DNA of 64,000 bases. It comes from Streptomyces rimosus subsp. rimosus. GTDB taxonomy: Bacteria > Actinomycetota > Actinomycetes > Streptomycetales > Streptomycetaceae. Made by a program: the position numbers and the translations under genes. Under the pieces are notes generated by a model, which did no database searches, was not told the origin of the DNA, and saw only the letters and a list, made by a program, of their open reading frames with translations. This document shows positions 33,125 through 42,367 of the stretch, in pieces. The first letter of the stretch is position 1, and each line of letters begins with the position of its first letter. The DNA is taken from positions 1 through 64,000 of the forward strand of contig NZ_JOCQ01000028.1 of the NCBI RefSeq assembly GCF_000720725.1, read 5' to 3'.

Positions 33125-35269
33125 GTGGCATCCGAGGTATCTCGTAGACGGGTCATGGGACTTGGCGCGGCGGCGGCCGGTGCGGCCGCCGCCGCGTCGC
33201 TGCTGCCGCCGTCGCTCCAGCAGGCGCTGGCGGCGGAGCAGCCCGTGGCTGCGGCCGGGTACGGACACGGGCACGGGCATGGCCGGGGCGGCCTCGGCGC
33301 CATCAAGCACGTCGTGGTGCTGATGCAGGAGAATCGTTCCTTCGACCACTACTTCGGCATGCTGCGCGGCGTACGCGGCTACGCCGACCGCAACGCCGTC
33401 CAGCTGCCCGGCGGTGACCGGAGCGTCTTCGAGCAGCCGGGCGCGTCCGGCGTCGGCACCGTGCTGCCCTTCTCCGTACGCGAGGCCGCGGCGGCCCAGA
33501 AGAAGGATCTGCAGTACATCGGGGCGCTCAACCATGACTGGAACGGTGGCGCCAAGGCGTGGCGCGACGGATGGATGGACAACTGGGTCACCGCCAAGAC
33601 GGCCGCCACCATGGCCCACTACGACCGCCGGGACGTCCCCCTGCACTACGAGCTCGCCGACACCTTCACCGTCTGCGACGCCTACCACTCCTCGATCCAC
33701 TCCTCCACCAGCCCCAACCGCAACCACCTGGTCAGCGGCTGGACCGGGCCCGAGCCGGGCTCCGGCAAGCGCGCGGTGGGCAACGACGCCTACGCGGAGG
33801 ACACCCACCCCGGCTACGCCTGGCCCACGTACGCCGAGCGACTGGAGAAGGCCGGGCACAGCTGGCGCGTCTACCAGGAGTGGGACAACTTCACCGACAA
33901 CAACCTGGAGTTCTACGCCACCTTCAAGGCCGTCATGAAGAAGGCGCTGGCCAAGGTGGGCGGTGGTGTGCAGAACATGACCGCGTTCTACGGGAAGGTC
34001 GCGGCGGCGGGTGAGGCGGAGCGCAAGAGGTTGCAGGGGCTGCTGGACGAGGGCGTACGGGCGCTGAGCGCGGCCGATCGCAGCCTCTTCGAGCGCGCGC
34101 TGCGCCGCGGCGAGCCGAACTCCACGGCCGCCGCCTTCGCCGCCGACGTCGCCTCCGGCGAACTGCCCGAGGTCTCCTACATCGTCCCCTCCGCGGCGGA
34201 CTCCGAGCACCCCGGCTCGTCCTCACCGGTCGCCAGCGCCACCATCGTCTACAAGGTCCTCGACGCGCTCGGCAAGAACCCGGACGTGTGGCGGCACACT
34301 GCGCTGTTCCTGACGTACGACGAGAACGACGGATTCTTCGATCATGTGCCACCGCCGGTGCCTCCGCAGGGCACGGCGGGTGAGTTCTGGGACGGGAAGC
34401 CGACCGGGCTCGGGATCCGCGTGCCGATGCTGGTGATCTCGCCCTGGACGGTGGGCGGCTACGCCTGCTCGCAGGTCTTCGACCACACCTCCATCGTCCG
34501 CTTCCTGGAGCGCTGGACGGGCGTGCGCGAGCCCAACATCAGCGCCTGGCGGCGCACCGTCTGCGGCGATCTGACCAGCGCGTTCGACTTCTCGCGCGGG
34601 CGCCGGCAGCCCGCCGTCGAGCGGCCCGGCGCGATCCCGCCGTTCAGCGGGCGCTGGTCCCCGCGCCCGCCGCGCGAGCAGCAGCTGCCGCGTCAGGAGG
34701 AGGGGACCCGGCCCGCGCGTCCGCTGCCGTACCAGCCCGACGCGGACGGCGGCTACGACGCGCAGGGCAAGCGCTTCCGGCTCGCGGTGCGCAACAGTGG
34801 CCGGGCGAGCGCGCACTTCGCGCTGTACCCGTACGCGGGGGAGTACGGCACGCCGCAGCACCGCGACGTGCTGGGCCGGGCCGACTGGGAGGTGCCGGTC
34901 AAGGACGGCGCGTACCGATTCACCCTCACGGGCCCCAACGGTTTCCGGCGCGAGCACGCCGGTACGGCCGCGGGCGCCGCCGCCGCGGTCCGGATCAGCA
35001 CCCGCCTGGACGCGCACCGGCGTGAGCTGCATCTCACGCTCGTCAACAAGGGGCGCGCGGACCTCACCTTCACTCTCAAGCCGCTGGCGTACGGCGACGC
35101 GGCCCCGCGCACGCTCACCGTACGGGCGGGCAGCACCCGTACCGTCGCGCACGCCGCGGCTGCCGTGCACGGCTGGTACGACCTGGACCTGTCCGTCGCG
35201 CAGGACGCGTCCTTCCGCCGCCGCTTCATGGGTCACATCGAGAACGGGAAGGAATCGATCACCGGCTGA
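33125..35269 (+). CDS. Twin-arginine exported phosphocholine-specific phospholipase C
   Basis: A 714-residue enzyme of the bacterial non-haemolytic phospholipase C/acid phosphatase family (PF04185) releasing phosphocholine or similar head groups outside the cell. It has a Tat signal (SRRRVMGLGAAAAG), then a GHGHGHGRGG stretch, the core VVVLMQENRSFDHYFG, HDWNGGAKAW, SPNRNHLVSGWTG and FLTYDENDGFFDHVPPP (metal-site residues), and two C-terminal DUF756-type beta domains (about residues 540-705). GTG 33125 follows GGGAGG at 6 nt; the frame is open to 33008 without a ribosome site. Such enzymes are often phosphate-regulated, and a PHO-box-like sequence lies upstream. Confidence 0.93.
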   Translation: MASEVSRRRVMGLGAAAAGAAAAASLLPPSLQQALAAEQPVAAAGYGHGHGHGRGGLGAIKHVVVLMQENRSFDHYFGMLRGVRGYADRNAVQLPGGDRSVFEQPGASGVGTVLPFSVREAAAAQKKDLQYIGALNHDWNGGAKAWRDGWMDNWVTAKTAATMAHYDRRDVPLHYELADTFTVCDAYHSSIHSSTSPNRNHLVSGWTGPEPGSGKRAVGNDAYAEDTHPGYAWPTYAERLEKAGHSWRVYQEWDNFTDNNLEFYATFKAVMKKALAKVGGGVQNMTAFYGKVAAAGEAERKRLQGLLDEGVRALSAADRSLFERALRRGEPNSTAAAFAADVASGELPEVSYIVPSAADSEHPGSSSPVASATIVYKVLDALGKNPDVWRHTALFLTYDENDGFFDHVPPPVPPQGTAGEFWDGKPTGLGIRVPMLVISPWTVGGYACSQVFDHTSIVRFLERWTGVREPNISAWRRTVCGDLTSAFDFSRGRRQPAVERPGAIPPFSGRWSPRPPREQQLPRQEEGTRPARPLPYQPDADGGYDAQGKRFRLAVRNSGRASAHFALYPYAGEYGTPQHRDVLGRADWEVPVKDGAYRFTLTGPNGFRREHAGTAAGAAAAVRISTRLDAHRRELHLTLVNKGRADLTFTLKPLAYGDAAPRTLTVRAGSTRTVAHAAAAVHGWYDLDLSVAQDASFRRRFMGHIENGKESITG

Positions 35270-35335
35270 CCGGAGCGGGCGGAACCTGCCGTCTTCCGGT
35301 CGCCCGCCGATCGCGGCCGGGTTCCGCTTCCGGGT

Positions 35336-35362
35336 CCCTTTGTGGGGAAGTCCACAAAAGGG
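35336..35362. terminator. Long imperfect hairpin downstream of phospholipase C
   Basis: CCCTTTGTGG / CCACAAAAGGG around a 6-nt loop, a 10-bp stem with one bulged A. It lies 66 bp after the phospholipase stop in an unusually AT-rich patch. Either a terminator or an operator for the MMPL gene 160 bp further on. Confidence 0.5.
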
Positions 35363-35524
35363 TCAAAGGATCTTTTCCCGCTGTCACTCTGCAAGAGGTA
35401 CGGGCCCGTCGCTCCTTCGTCGGCAGGCGGCGGTCCCGTGCTTCCCCCTCCATTACGCGTTCGGCACCACGGGTACACCCCGGGAGACATCGGCGCCTGA
35501 CCCGGGAAGCAGACGAAGAGCTCC

Positions 35525-37855
35525 ATGACCGCACTGACCCGGTGGTGCCTGCGGCGCCGCATCGTCGTGATCGTGCTCTGGCTCGCCGCCTTCGCGGGAG
35601 CCGCCGCCGCGGCCGGAGCCGCCGGCTCCGCCTACTCCGACCGCTACGACGTTCCCGGTACGGAATCGGGGCAGGCCGGAGCCCTGCTGGCGCGGGCGTT
35701 CCCGGACCAGGCCCGGGGCGGTGACACCATCGTGTGGCACACCGACTCCGGCACCGTCCGCGCGGGCGCCGTGCAGAAGGACCTCCAGCAGACCCTCGAC
35801 AAGATCACCCGGTTGCCCGGGGTCGCGTCCGTGCAGAGCCCGTACACCCCCCAGGGCGCGGGCCAGATCAGCCACGACGGGCACACCGCCTACGCGAACC
35901 TGTCCTTCGACGCCCCCGCCAACGGCACCGAGGATCTGGACAAGGCCCAGGTCCAGCGCGTGGTGGACACCGCCAGGGCCGCCGCGGGCGACGGGCTCCA
36001 GGTGGAGCTGGGCGGCGCGGGCATCGCGGTGACCGAGTCCTCGGGGACGCACCTCGCCGAGGCGATCGGCCTCGCGGCGGCCGGTGTCGTCCTCTTCCTC
36101 GCCTTCGGATCGCTCGCCGCGACCCTGTTGCCGCTGGTCACGGCGGTGGTGAGCGTGGGCACCGCCTCGGCGGGCATCGCGCTGCTCGGCCACGCCATGA
36201 CGGTGGCCGACTTCGCCCCGATGCTGGGCATGCTCGTCGGCCTCGGGGTCGGCATCGACTACGCGCTTTTCATCGTGACCCGGCACCGCAGAGGGCTGAA
36301 ATCCGGCCTCTCCGTGCGGGAGGCCGCCGAGCGCGCGGTCAGCGTCTCCGGGCGCGCGGTGGTCTTCGCCGGGGCCACCGTCTGCATCGCCCTGCTCGGC
36401 ATGCTGGTGCTGCGGCTCGGCTTCCTCAACGGCGTCGCGCTCGCCGCCTCGCTCACCGTCGTCCTCACCGTCGCCGCCTCGATCACCCTGCTCCCGGCCC
36501 TGCTCGGGGTGATCGGGGAGCGGGCGCTGAGCCGGCGCGAACGGCGGCGGCTGGCCGCCGACGGGCCCCTTCCCGAGCCGCCCGCGGGCTTCGCCGCGCG
36601 CTGGTCAGGCTTCGTCGAACGGCACCCCAAGCTGCTGGGGGCGGCCGCCGCGGCCCTCATGCTGCTGCTGGCACTGCCCACGCTCTCCCTGCACCTGGGC
36701 ACCTCCGACCAGGGCAACAATCCCGCCACCAGCACCACCCGCAAGGCGTACGACCTGCTCGCCAAGGGCTTCGGGCCGGGCTCCAACGGGCCGCTGTCCC
36801 TGGTCGGCGACCTCGACGGGGCCAAGGACCGGCTGGCTTTCGACCGGCTGCCGGCCGAGCTGCGTGCCACACCGGGCGTGGCGCAGGTACAGGGCCCGGA
36901 GTTCGACGGCAGCGGCAGCACGGGCGTGATCACCGTCGTACCGGACAGCTCCCCGCAGTCCCGGCAGACCTCCGACCTGGTGGAACGGCTGCGCGACGAG
37001 GTGCTGCCGAAGGCCGCCGAGGGCACCGGCATGCAGGTCCACGTGGGCGGCGTGACCGCGAGCTACGACGACTTCGCGGCCGTCATCGTGGGCAAACTGC
37101 CGCTCTTCATGGGCACCGTCATCGGCCTGGGCTGCGTCCTGCTGCTCCTCGCCTTCCGCAGCATCGGCATACCGCTGAAGGCCGCCGCGATGAACGTCGC
37201 GGCCGTCGCGTCCTCGTTCGGCATCGTGGTGGCGGTCTTCCAGTGGGGTTGGGGGAGTGAGCCGCTCGGACTGGGCAGCGCGGGCCCGATCGAGCCGTTC
37301 CTCCCCGTGATCATGGTGTCCGTGCTCTTCGGGCTCTCCATGGACTACCAGGTCTTCCTGGTCAGCCGGATGTACGAGGAGTGGCGGCGCACCGGCGACA
37401 ACTGCCGCGCCGTACGGGTCGGACTGGCCGAGACCGGCCGGGTGATCAACTCGGCGGCGGTCATCATGATCGCGGTCTTCGCGGCGTTCGTGCTCAGCGG
37501 CGACCGCATCGTCGCGATGTTCGGCATCGGCCTGGCCGCCGCCGTCGCCCTGGACGCCTTCGTGCTGCGCACCCTGCTCGTACCCGCCCTGATGCACCTG
37601 CTCGGCGGCGCGAACTGGTGGCTGCCGGGGTGGCTGGAGCGGCGGCTGCCGCGGATCAGCATCGAGCCGCCGGAACTGGAACCGGAACTGGAACCGGAAC
37701 TGGAACCGGAACTGGAACCGGAATCGGGACGTGGTCCGGTGCCGGGCGACGGCCCGGTGGCGGGGGCCGGCGTGGACGGAGCCGGGGTTCCGGTTGCGGT
37801 TCCGCTTGCCGTGCCGGGGCCGCGGCGGGGTGGTGAGGGGCTGGTACGGCGGTGA
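35525..37855 (+). CDS. MMPL/RND-family membrane transporter
   Basis: A 776-residue transporter of the MMPL branch of the RND superfamily, which moves lipids or hydrophobic molecules using the proton gradient. Two repeats: the first has TM1 (IVVIVLWLAAFAG), an extracytoplasmic domain (residues 35-180) and five more segments with GLGVGIDYALFIVTRHR; the second starts near residue 370 and has FGLSMDYQVFLVSRMYEEW. The paired GxxxDY motifs mark the proton relay. The C-terminal tail carries four ELEP repeats from a 12-bp minisatellite and ends GLVRR, a segment duplicated just after the stop. Substrate unknown. Confidence 0.93.
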   Translation: MTALTRWCLRRRIVVIVLWLAAFAGAAAAAGAAGSAYSDRYDVPGTESGQAGALLARAFPDQARGGDTIVWHTDSGTVRAGAVQKDLQQTLDKITRLPGVASVQSPYTPQGAGQISHDGHTAYANLSFDAPANGTEDLDKAQVQRVVDTARAAAGDGLQVELGGAGIAVTESSGTHLAEAIGLAAAGVVLFLAFGSLAATLLPLVTAVVSVGTASAGIALLGHAMTVADFAPMLGMLVGLGVGIDYALFIVTRHRRGLKSGLSVREAAERAVSVSGRAVVFAGATVCIALLGMLVLRLGFLNGVALAASLTVVLTVAASITLLPALLGVIGERALSRRERRRLAADGPLPEPPAGFAARWSGFVERHPKLLGAAAAALMLLLALPTLSLHLGTSDQGNNPATSTTRKAYDLLAKGFGPGSNGPLSLVGDLDGAKDRLAFDRLPAELRATPGVAQVQGPEFDGSGSTGVITVVPDSSPQSRQTSDLVERLRDEVLPKAAEGTGMQVHVGGVTASYDDFAAVIVGKLPLFMGTVIGLGCVLLLLAFRSIGIPLKAAAMNVAAVASSFGIVVAVFQWGWGSEPLGLGSAGPIEPFLPVIMVSVLFGLSMDYQVFLVSRMYEEWRRTGDNCRAVRVGLAETGRVINSAAVIMIAVFAAFVLSGDRIVAMFGIGLAAAVALDAFVLRTLLVPALMHLLGGANWWLPGWLERRLPRISIEPPELEPELEPELEPELEPESGRGPVPGDGPVAGAGVDGAGVPVAVPLAVPGPRRGGEGLVRR
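37670..37717 (+). repeat. 12-bp tandem repeat x4 encoding ELEP
   Basis: Four perfect copies of CCGGAACTGGAA in the 3' end of the MMPL gene, with a half copy after. The repeat keeps the frame and adds Glu-Leu-Glu-Pro units to the cytoplasmic tail; copy number is likely variable. Confidence 0.95.
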
Positions 37856-37877
37856 TGCGGGGCTGGTACGGCGGTGA
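37837..37877 (+). repeat. 19-bp direct duplication spanning the MMPL stop codon
   Basis: GGGGCTGGTACGGCGGTGA occurs at 37837-37855 (last codons and stop of MMPL) and again at 37859-37877, three bases later. It looks like replication slippage that copied the gene end. Confidence 0.9.
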
Positions 37878-38008
37878 CGGGCGGGCCGGGGCCGGGCAGG
37901 GCGGTCCGGCCGTCCCGGGCGGCTCGTACGTATAACGACGTGGCCGGTTTCCCCTGCGCCACGGGCGTTCTCATATGTCTCTCAGACGCGGCACCTACGG
38001 TCGCGCCC

Positions 38009-38650
38009 ATGGACACGACGAAGACCGAAGCGCGCACCGACGACACGAAGGCGGCCGAGGCCGCCGAGGCCCCCGGTACGACGGAGGCCACCGGCACGTC
38101 CGAGGCTCCCGAGGCCAAGAAGGCGGACGGGGAGCCGGCTGCCGGCGCCGCGGTCGACGAGGACGCCCCGCGCGGCGCGGACGCCGCCGACGAGGACGGG
38201 GAAGGGACCGAGGACGCCGAAGCGGACGCGCCGCCGGCCACCGCCGCCGCGGCCGGCTCGGTGGCGTCCGGCGCCGGCGCCGTGGTCGCCGCGGGGCTGG
38301 GCCTGGCCTCGCTCACCGGCACCTGGATGGGCACGGTCCTGGCCGAGCGCCAGACGCTGCTCGGCCAGATCAAGCTGCAGACCGGCAAGGCCACCGACCA
38401 GATCGGCACCGTCTACGGCGCCCCCTGGCACACCCACGCCCTCGTCAACGGCCTGATCGCGCTGCTCGCCGTGGTGGTCGCGGGCCTGGTCCTCACCCGT
38501 ACCCGCCCGGTCTGGGTACGGGCCGTGGCCTGGGGCGGTCTGGCCCTCGGCGTGCTGGGGATCATCGTCTCCGCGGGCATGTACTTCGACCTGTTCGCGA
38601 GCATGCCGACGCTGCCCAAGAGCGGTGGCGCCGGGACCCCCGGTTCCTGA
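38009..38650 (+). CDS. Membrane protein with long acidic low-complexity N-terminus
   Basis: A 213-residue protein. Residues 1-75 are Ala/Glu/Asp/Thr-rich and probably disordered (TEARTDDTKAAEAAEAPG, DEDGEGTEDAEADAPP). Three hydrophobic segments follow (near 78-100, 145-168, 175-198). Between them is a short loop with LLGQIKLQTGKATDQIGTVYG. I do not recognise the family. TACGGT (37996-38001) lies seven bases before ATG 38009, indicating a leaderless mRNA; the longer open frame from 37874 is not supported. Confidence 0.75.
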   Translation: MDTTKTEARTDDTKAAEAAEAPGTTEATGTSEAPEAKKADGEPAAGAAVDEDAPRGADAADEDGEGTEDAEADAPPATAAAAGSVASGAGAVVAAGLGLASLTGTWMGTVLAERQTLLGQIKLQTGKATDQIGTVYGAPWHTHALVNGLIALLAVVVAGLVLTRTRPVWVRAVAWGGLALGVLGIIVSAGMYFDLFASMPTLPKSGGAGTPGS

Positions 38651-38932
38651 GGCTCCTGCGCATCTGAGGTCCCCGTGAACCCTGAGGTCCCTGCGAAGCA
38701 GTCGGCCGCGGACGCGGCGATCAGGCCCCGGCCGGGGCGGTGTCTAAGGCCGTACGCGGCCGTCTGAGGCACCGCCGGTCCGGGGCCGGTCGCTTTTCTA
38801 AGGCCCCCATGCTCCGCGAGATCGGGAACCTGCCCGATGTGGGGCACCCCCCTGGGCGAGCAGGCTGGAGCACGTCAACAGGACACCGCCACCAGGTGTC
38901 ACCGTGCCAACGCCAGATCCAGGGAGCACACC

Positions 38933-39115
38933 ATGCTGTACGGGGAAATCGAACTCCGCGTCCGCTACGAGGAACTGCGCCGCCAGGCCGACCGGGAGCG
39001 GCTGGTCAACGAGGCCCGCAAGGCGCGCCGCGCGCGCCGGGGCGGCCGCTCCAGGGCCAACGGCCCGGAAGGGCGGGTGAACGGCTCGCCCGACCGGTTC
39101 GCCAAGGCCGCCTGA
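38933..39115 (+). CDS. Small basic protein
   Basis: A 60-residue protein rich in Arg/Lys (YGEIELRVRYEELRRQADRE, then EARKARRARRGGRSRANG), predicted helical then basic and disordered. ATG 38933 has GGGAG at 6-nt spacing, strong support for a real gene. The inverted repeat GACACC-N7-GGTGTC (38882-38900) lies just upstream and may be an operator. It could bind nucleic acid (inference from charge only). The LAL regulator follows on the same strand. Confidence 0.7.
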   Translation: MLYGEIELRVRYEELRRQADRERLVNEARKARRARRGGRSRANGPEGRVNGSPDRFAKAA

Positions 39116-39211
39116 CCGGCGGGCCGGCCGGTGCGCTGCCCGACCGTCACGGCTCCCGCGGCCCGTCCGGGGCCCCGGGAGCCGTCTCGCGTGACGATGA
39201 CCACTGCCGCG

Positions 39212-39234
39212 TTGTCAGACCCCTGTGCGATGCT
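39212..39234 (+). promoter_or_regulatory. Candidate promoter of the LAL regulator (TTGTCA-11-GATGCT)
   Basis: TTGTCA (39212-39217), 11 bases, GATGCT (39229-39234). It shares TTGTCAGACCC with the ligA element and ends seven bases before GTG 39242, the geometry of a leaderless start. Confidence 0.4.
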
Positions 39235-39241
39235 CAGCGGC

Positions 39242-42200
39242 GTGGAAACCAGGTCCGTCAGTCCGGTGTTCGTCGGCCGCGGCAGTGAGCTCGGCACACT
39301 GCGCGGCGCCCTCGCCCGTATCAAGGAGTCGGGCGAGCCCAGGGCGCTGCTCATCGGCGGTGAGGCGGGGGTCGGCAAGACCCGGCTCATCGAGGAGTTC
39401 GCGTGCGCCGCGCGGGCCGACGGAGTCCTGGTGGCGATCGGCGGCTGCATCGAGATCGGCTCCGAGGGCCTGCCGTTCGCCCCGTTCTCCGCGGTCCTGC
39501 ACCTGCTCAACGCACAGCTGCCCGAAGAGCTGGCCGCCGCCGTCGCCGGCCAGGAGGGCGAACTGGCCCGCATCCTGCCCGAGCTGGGCGAGCCCGCCCG
39601 CGAGGCGCACGACGACGAGCAGGGCCGGGCCCGCCTCTTCGAGCTGACCGCCCGGCTCCTGGAGCGCCTCGCCGCCCACCGCCCGCTCGTCGTCGTCATC
39701 GAGGACCTGCACTGGGCCGACCGCTCCACCCGGGAATTGTTCTCCTACCTGCTGCGCGCCCTGAACAACGCCGGCATCCTCCTCGTCGCCACCTACCGCT
39801 CCGACGACATCCACCGCCGCCACCCGCTGCGCCCCTTCCTGGCCGAGATCGACCGTATGCGCACGATCCACCGCGTCGAACTGGCCCGTTTCAACCGCTC
39901 CGAGGTGCGCACCCAGATCGCCGGCATCACCGGCCGCGGCCCCGACGAGGAGCTGGTCGACCGGGTCTTCGAGCGTTCGGAGGGGAACGCCTTCTTCGTG
40001 GAGGAGCTGGCCCGCAGCATCGGGGAGGGCTGCCTGACCGGGCTCAGCGACCCGCTGCGCGACCTGCTGCTCGTCCGGGTCGAGGCGCTGCCCGAGGACG
40101 CCCAGCGGGTCGTGCGGGTGGCCGCCGAGGGCGGCTCCACGGTCGAACACGAACTCCTCGCCGCCGTCTGCGGCCTGTCCGAGGACGACCTCATCGAGGC
40201 GCTGCGGGCGGCCGTCGGCAGCAACACCCTGGTGCCCGACCGGGACGGCACGGGCTACCGCTTCCGGCACGCCCTGGTCCGCGAGGCCGTCGTCGACGAC
40301 CTGCTGCCCGGCGAGCGCACCCGCCTCAACCGCCGGTACGGCGAAGCCCTGGAGGCCAGACCCTCGCTGGTCCGCGCCGACACCTGCGCCGCCCGCCTGG
40401 CCAGCTACTGGTACCACGCCCACGACCCGGCCAAGGCGCTGCCCGCCGTCCTCGCCGCCTCCGTCCAGGCCCGCCGCCGCCACGCCTACACGGAACAACT
40501 GCGGTTGCTGGACCGCGCCCTGGAGCTGTGGGACGACGCGCCCAAGGAGGTCCGCCGCGCCGTGCGTCCGGCGGACTACGCCGAGGCGTACCCGGCCTGC
40601 GGCTGCGACGACGACGCGCTGCACTTCATGGACCTGCTCGCCGAGATCGCGGTGGCCGCGCGCCTGTCCGGGGACACCGAGCGCGCCTTCACGATCACCA
40701 AGCGCGCCCTGCGCTCCCTCGACGCGGAGAAGGACCCGCTGCGCACGGCGTGGTTCCTGCTCCAGCGCTCCCGCCTCGTGCAGGGCACCGGCCGAGGCGA
40801 CGGCTGGGCCGAACTGGCCCGCGCCCAGGAACTGGTGCGCGGCCTGCCGCCGTCCTCGGTGCACGCCGCCGTGCTCGCCCAGTCCGCGACCTGGGCGATG
40901 CTGCACACCCCCGGCTCCGGAAGCTTTGCCACGGCCGAGCGCGCCGTGGAGCTGGCCCGGCTCGTCGGCGACACGGAGCAGGAGCTCAATTCGCTGGTCA
41001 CCCTGGCCGGCCTGCGGGTCGATTCGGGTGACGTGGAGGGTGGGCTGGAGCAGCTGCGTGCGGTCCTGGAGCGAGCGGTGGCCCGTGGCTGCTCCTCGGT
41101 GGTCGCCCGTGGGCACATCAACCTCTCCTCGGCTCTGGAAGGCGTGGGCCGCTCCTCGGATGCCGTCGAGGTGGCGGACCAGGGCCTCGCGCTCACCGAG
41201 CACCACGGCCTGAAGGAGAGCACGAGCTGGGTCAGCGGGAACCGCGCCGAGTCGCTCCAGTCACTGGGCCGCTGGGAGCAGGCGCGGGAAGCGGCCCTGG
41301 ACGCCCGCCGCCGCTCGCTGAGCGCCCGTTCCCGCGCCCTGGCCACCAACCGCCTCGCGGACCTCGCCCTGAAGGAGGGCGATGTGGACCGCGCGGAGCG
41401 GAATCTGGCCGTCGCCCAAGAGCACTACGGCAACCACGACCTGCAGCCGCAGCACTCCCTCCCCCTCACCCGGTACGCCCTGGAGATCGCCGCCGCCCGG
41501 GGCCGCGTCCCGGACGTACGCGACATCCTCCGGCAGGCCATGGAAACCGGTTTCCCGCCCGGCACCCAGCGGTACGTCTGGCCACTGCTGTGGGCGGCGG
41601 CCACCGCCGAGTCGGAGCTGCGCGGCCTGCCCGCGGCCGAGCCGGAGCGGCCCGCCGCCCTCGCGCGCATCCGGCAGGCCGCGAAGGCCACACCCACCGT
41701 GTCCCCCGTCTGGGCGGCGTACGGCCGCGCCGTCGAGGCCGAGCTGCTGCGCGCCGCCGACCGCACGACACCGGACGCCTGGGCCGCCACGGTCGCCGCC
41801 TTCGAGCAGGTGGAGCGCCCGTACGAACTCGCCCTGGCCTGCTACCGCTGGGCCGAGGCACTGCTGCACGACGCCGCGCGCGCGACGGCCGGGCTGGAGG
41901 GCCGTACGCCGCGCGAGGCCGCCGCGCTGCTGCTCGTCCAGGCTCGCAAGGCGGCCCGCGGGATGGGCGCCCGGCCGCTCGCCGAGGGGATCGAAGGGCT
42001 CGCCCGGCGCGCTCGAATACCGCTGGCGGGGCGGCCGGAGCCGGATGCCGCGCAGTCCACGGACGAGCGGGCCGCCACCCCGCCCGCCGAGACGTTCGGC
42101 CTGACCCGGCGCGAGCGCGACGTCCTGCGCTTGGTTGCGGCCGGGCGCAGCAACCGTCAGATAGCCGACGAACTGTTCATCTCGCCCAAGACGGCCAGCG

Positions 42201-42310
42201 TCCACGTCTCCAACATCCTGGCCAAGCTGGGCGTCTCCGGCCGCGGCGAGGCGGGCGCGATGGCCCACCGGCTGCGGCTGTTCGCCCCGGCGGAGCTGTC
42301 GGCGGGGTAG
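39242..42310 (+). CDS. LuxR-family ATP-binding large regulator (LAL)
   Basis: A 1022-residue regulator with an N-terminal AAA/STAND ATPase (Walker A GGEAGVGKT at residues 39-47, Walker B LVVVIEDLHWAD), a long helical TPR-like middle and a C-terminal LuxR/GerE helix-turn-helix (about residues 950-1015: LTRRERDVLRLVAAGRSNRQ, ISPKTASVHVSNILAKLG). LAL proteins activate transcription in response to inducer and ATP binding; the target is unknown. Start: GTG 39242 fits the promoter and family N-terminus (SPVFVGRGSELGTL); ATG 39197 and ATG 39230 are alternatives. Not next to a biosynthetic cluster, so likely a general regulator. Confidence 0.92.
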   Translation: METRSVSPVFVGRGSELGTLRGALARIKESGEPRALLIGGEAGVGKTRLIEEFACAARADGVLVAIGGCIEIGSEGLPFAPFSAVLHLLNAQLPEELAAAVAGQEGELARILPELGEPAREAHDDEQGRARLFELTARLLERLAAHRPLVVVIEDLHWADRSTRELFSYLLRALNNAGILLVATYRSDDIHRRHPLRPFLAEIDRMRTIHRVELARFNRSEVRTQIAGITGRGPDEELVDRVFERSEGNAFFVEELARSIGEGCLTGLSDPLRDLLLVRVEALPEDAQRVVRVAAEGGSTVEHELLAAVCGLSEDDLIEALRAAVGSNTLVPDRDGTGYRFRHALVREAVVDDLLPGERTRLNRRYGEALEARPSLVRADTCAARLASYWYHAHDPAKALPAVLAASVQARRRHAYTEQLRLLDRALELWDDAPKEVRRAVRPADYAEAYPACGCDDDALHFMDLLAEIAVAARLSGDTERAFTITKRALRSLDAEKDPLRTAWFLLQRSRLVQGTGRGDGWAELARAQELVRGLPPSSVHAAVLAQSATWAMLHTPGSGSFATAERAVELARLVGDTEQELNSLVTLAGLRVDSGDVEGGLEQLRAVLERAVARGCSSVVARGHINLSSALEGVGRSSDAVEVADQGLALTEHHGLKESTSWVSGNRAESLQSLGRWEQAREAALDARRRSLSARSRALATNRLADLALKEGDVDRAERNLAVAQEHYGNHDLQPQHSLPLTRYALEIAAARGRVPDVRDILRQAMETGFPPGTQRYVWPLLWAAATAESELRGLPAAEPERPAALARIRQAAKATPTVSPVWAAYGRAVEAELLRAADRTTPDAWAATVAAFEQVERPYELALACYRWAEALLHDAARATAGLEGRTPREAAALLLVQARKAARGMGARPLAEGIEGLARRARIPLAGRPEPDAAQSTDERAATPPAETFGLTRRERDVLRLVAAGRSNRQIADELFISPKTASVHVSNILAKLGVSGRGEAGAMAHRLRLFAPAELSAG

Positions 42311-42367
42311 GCGGCGGGGCAGGCGGTGCGCTCGGGACCAGGGCGCGGGCCAGTGCGCGGGACGGCG

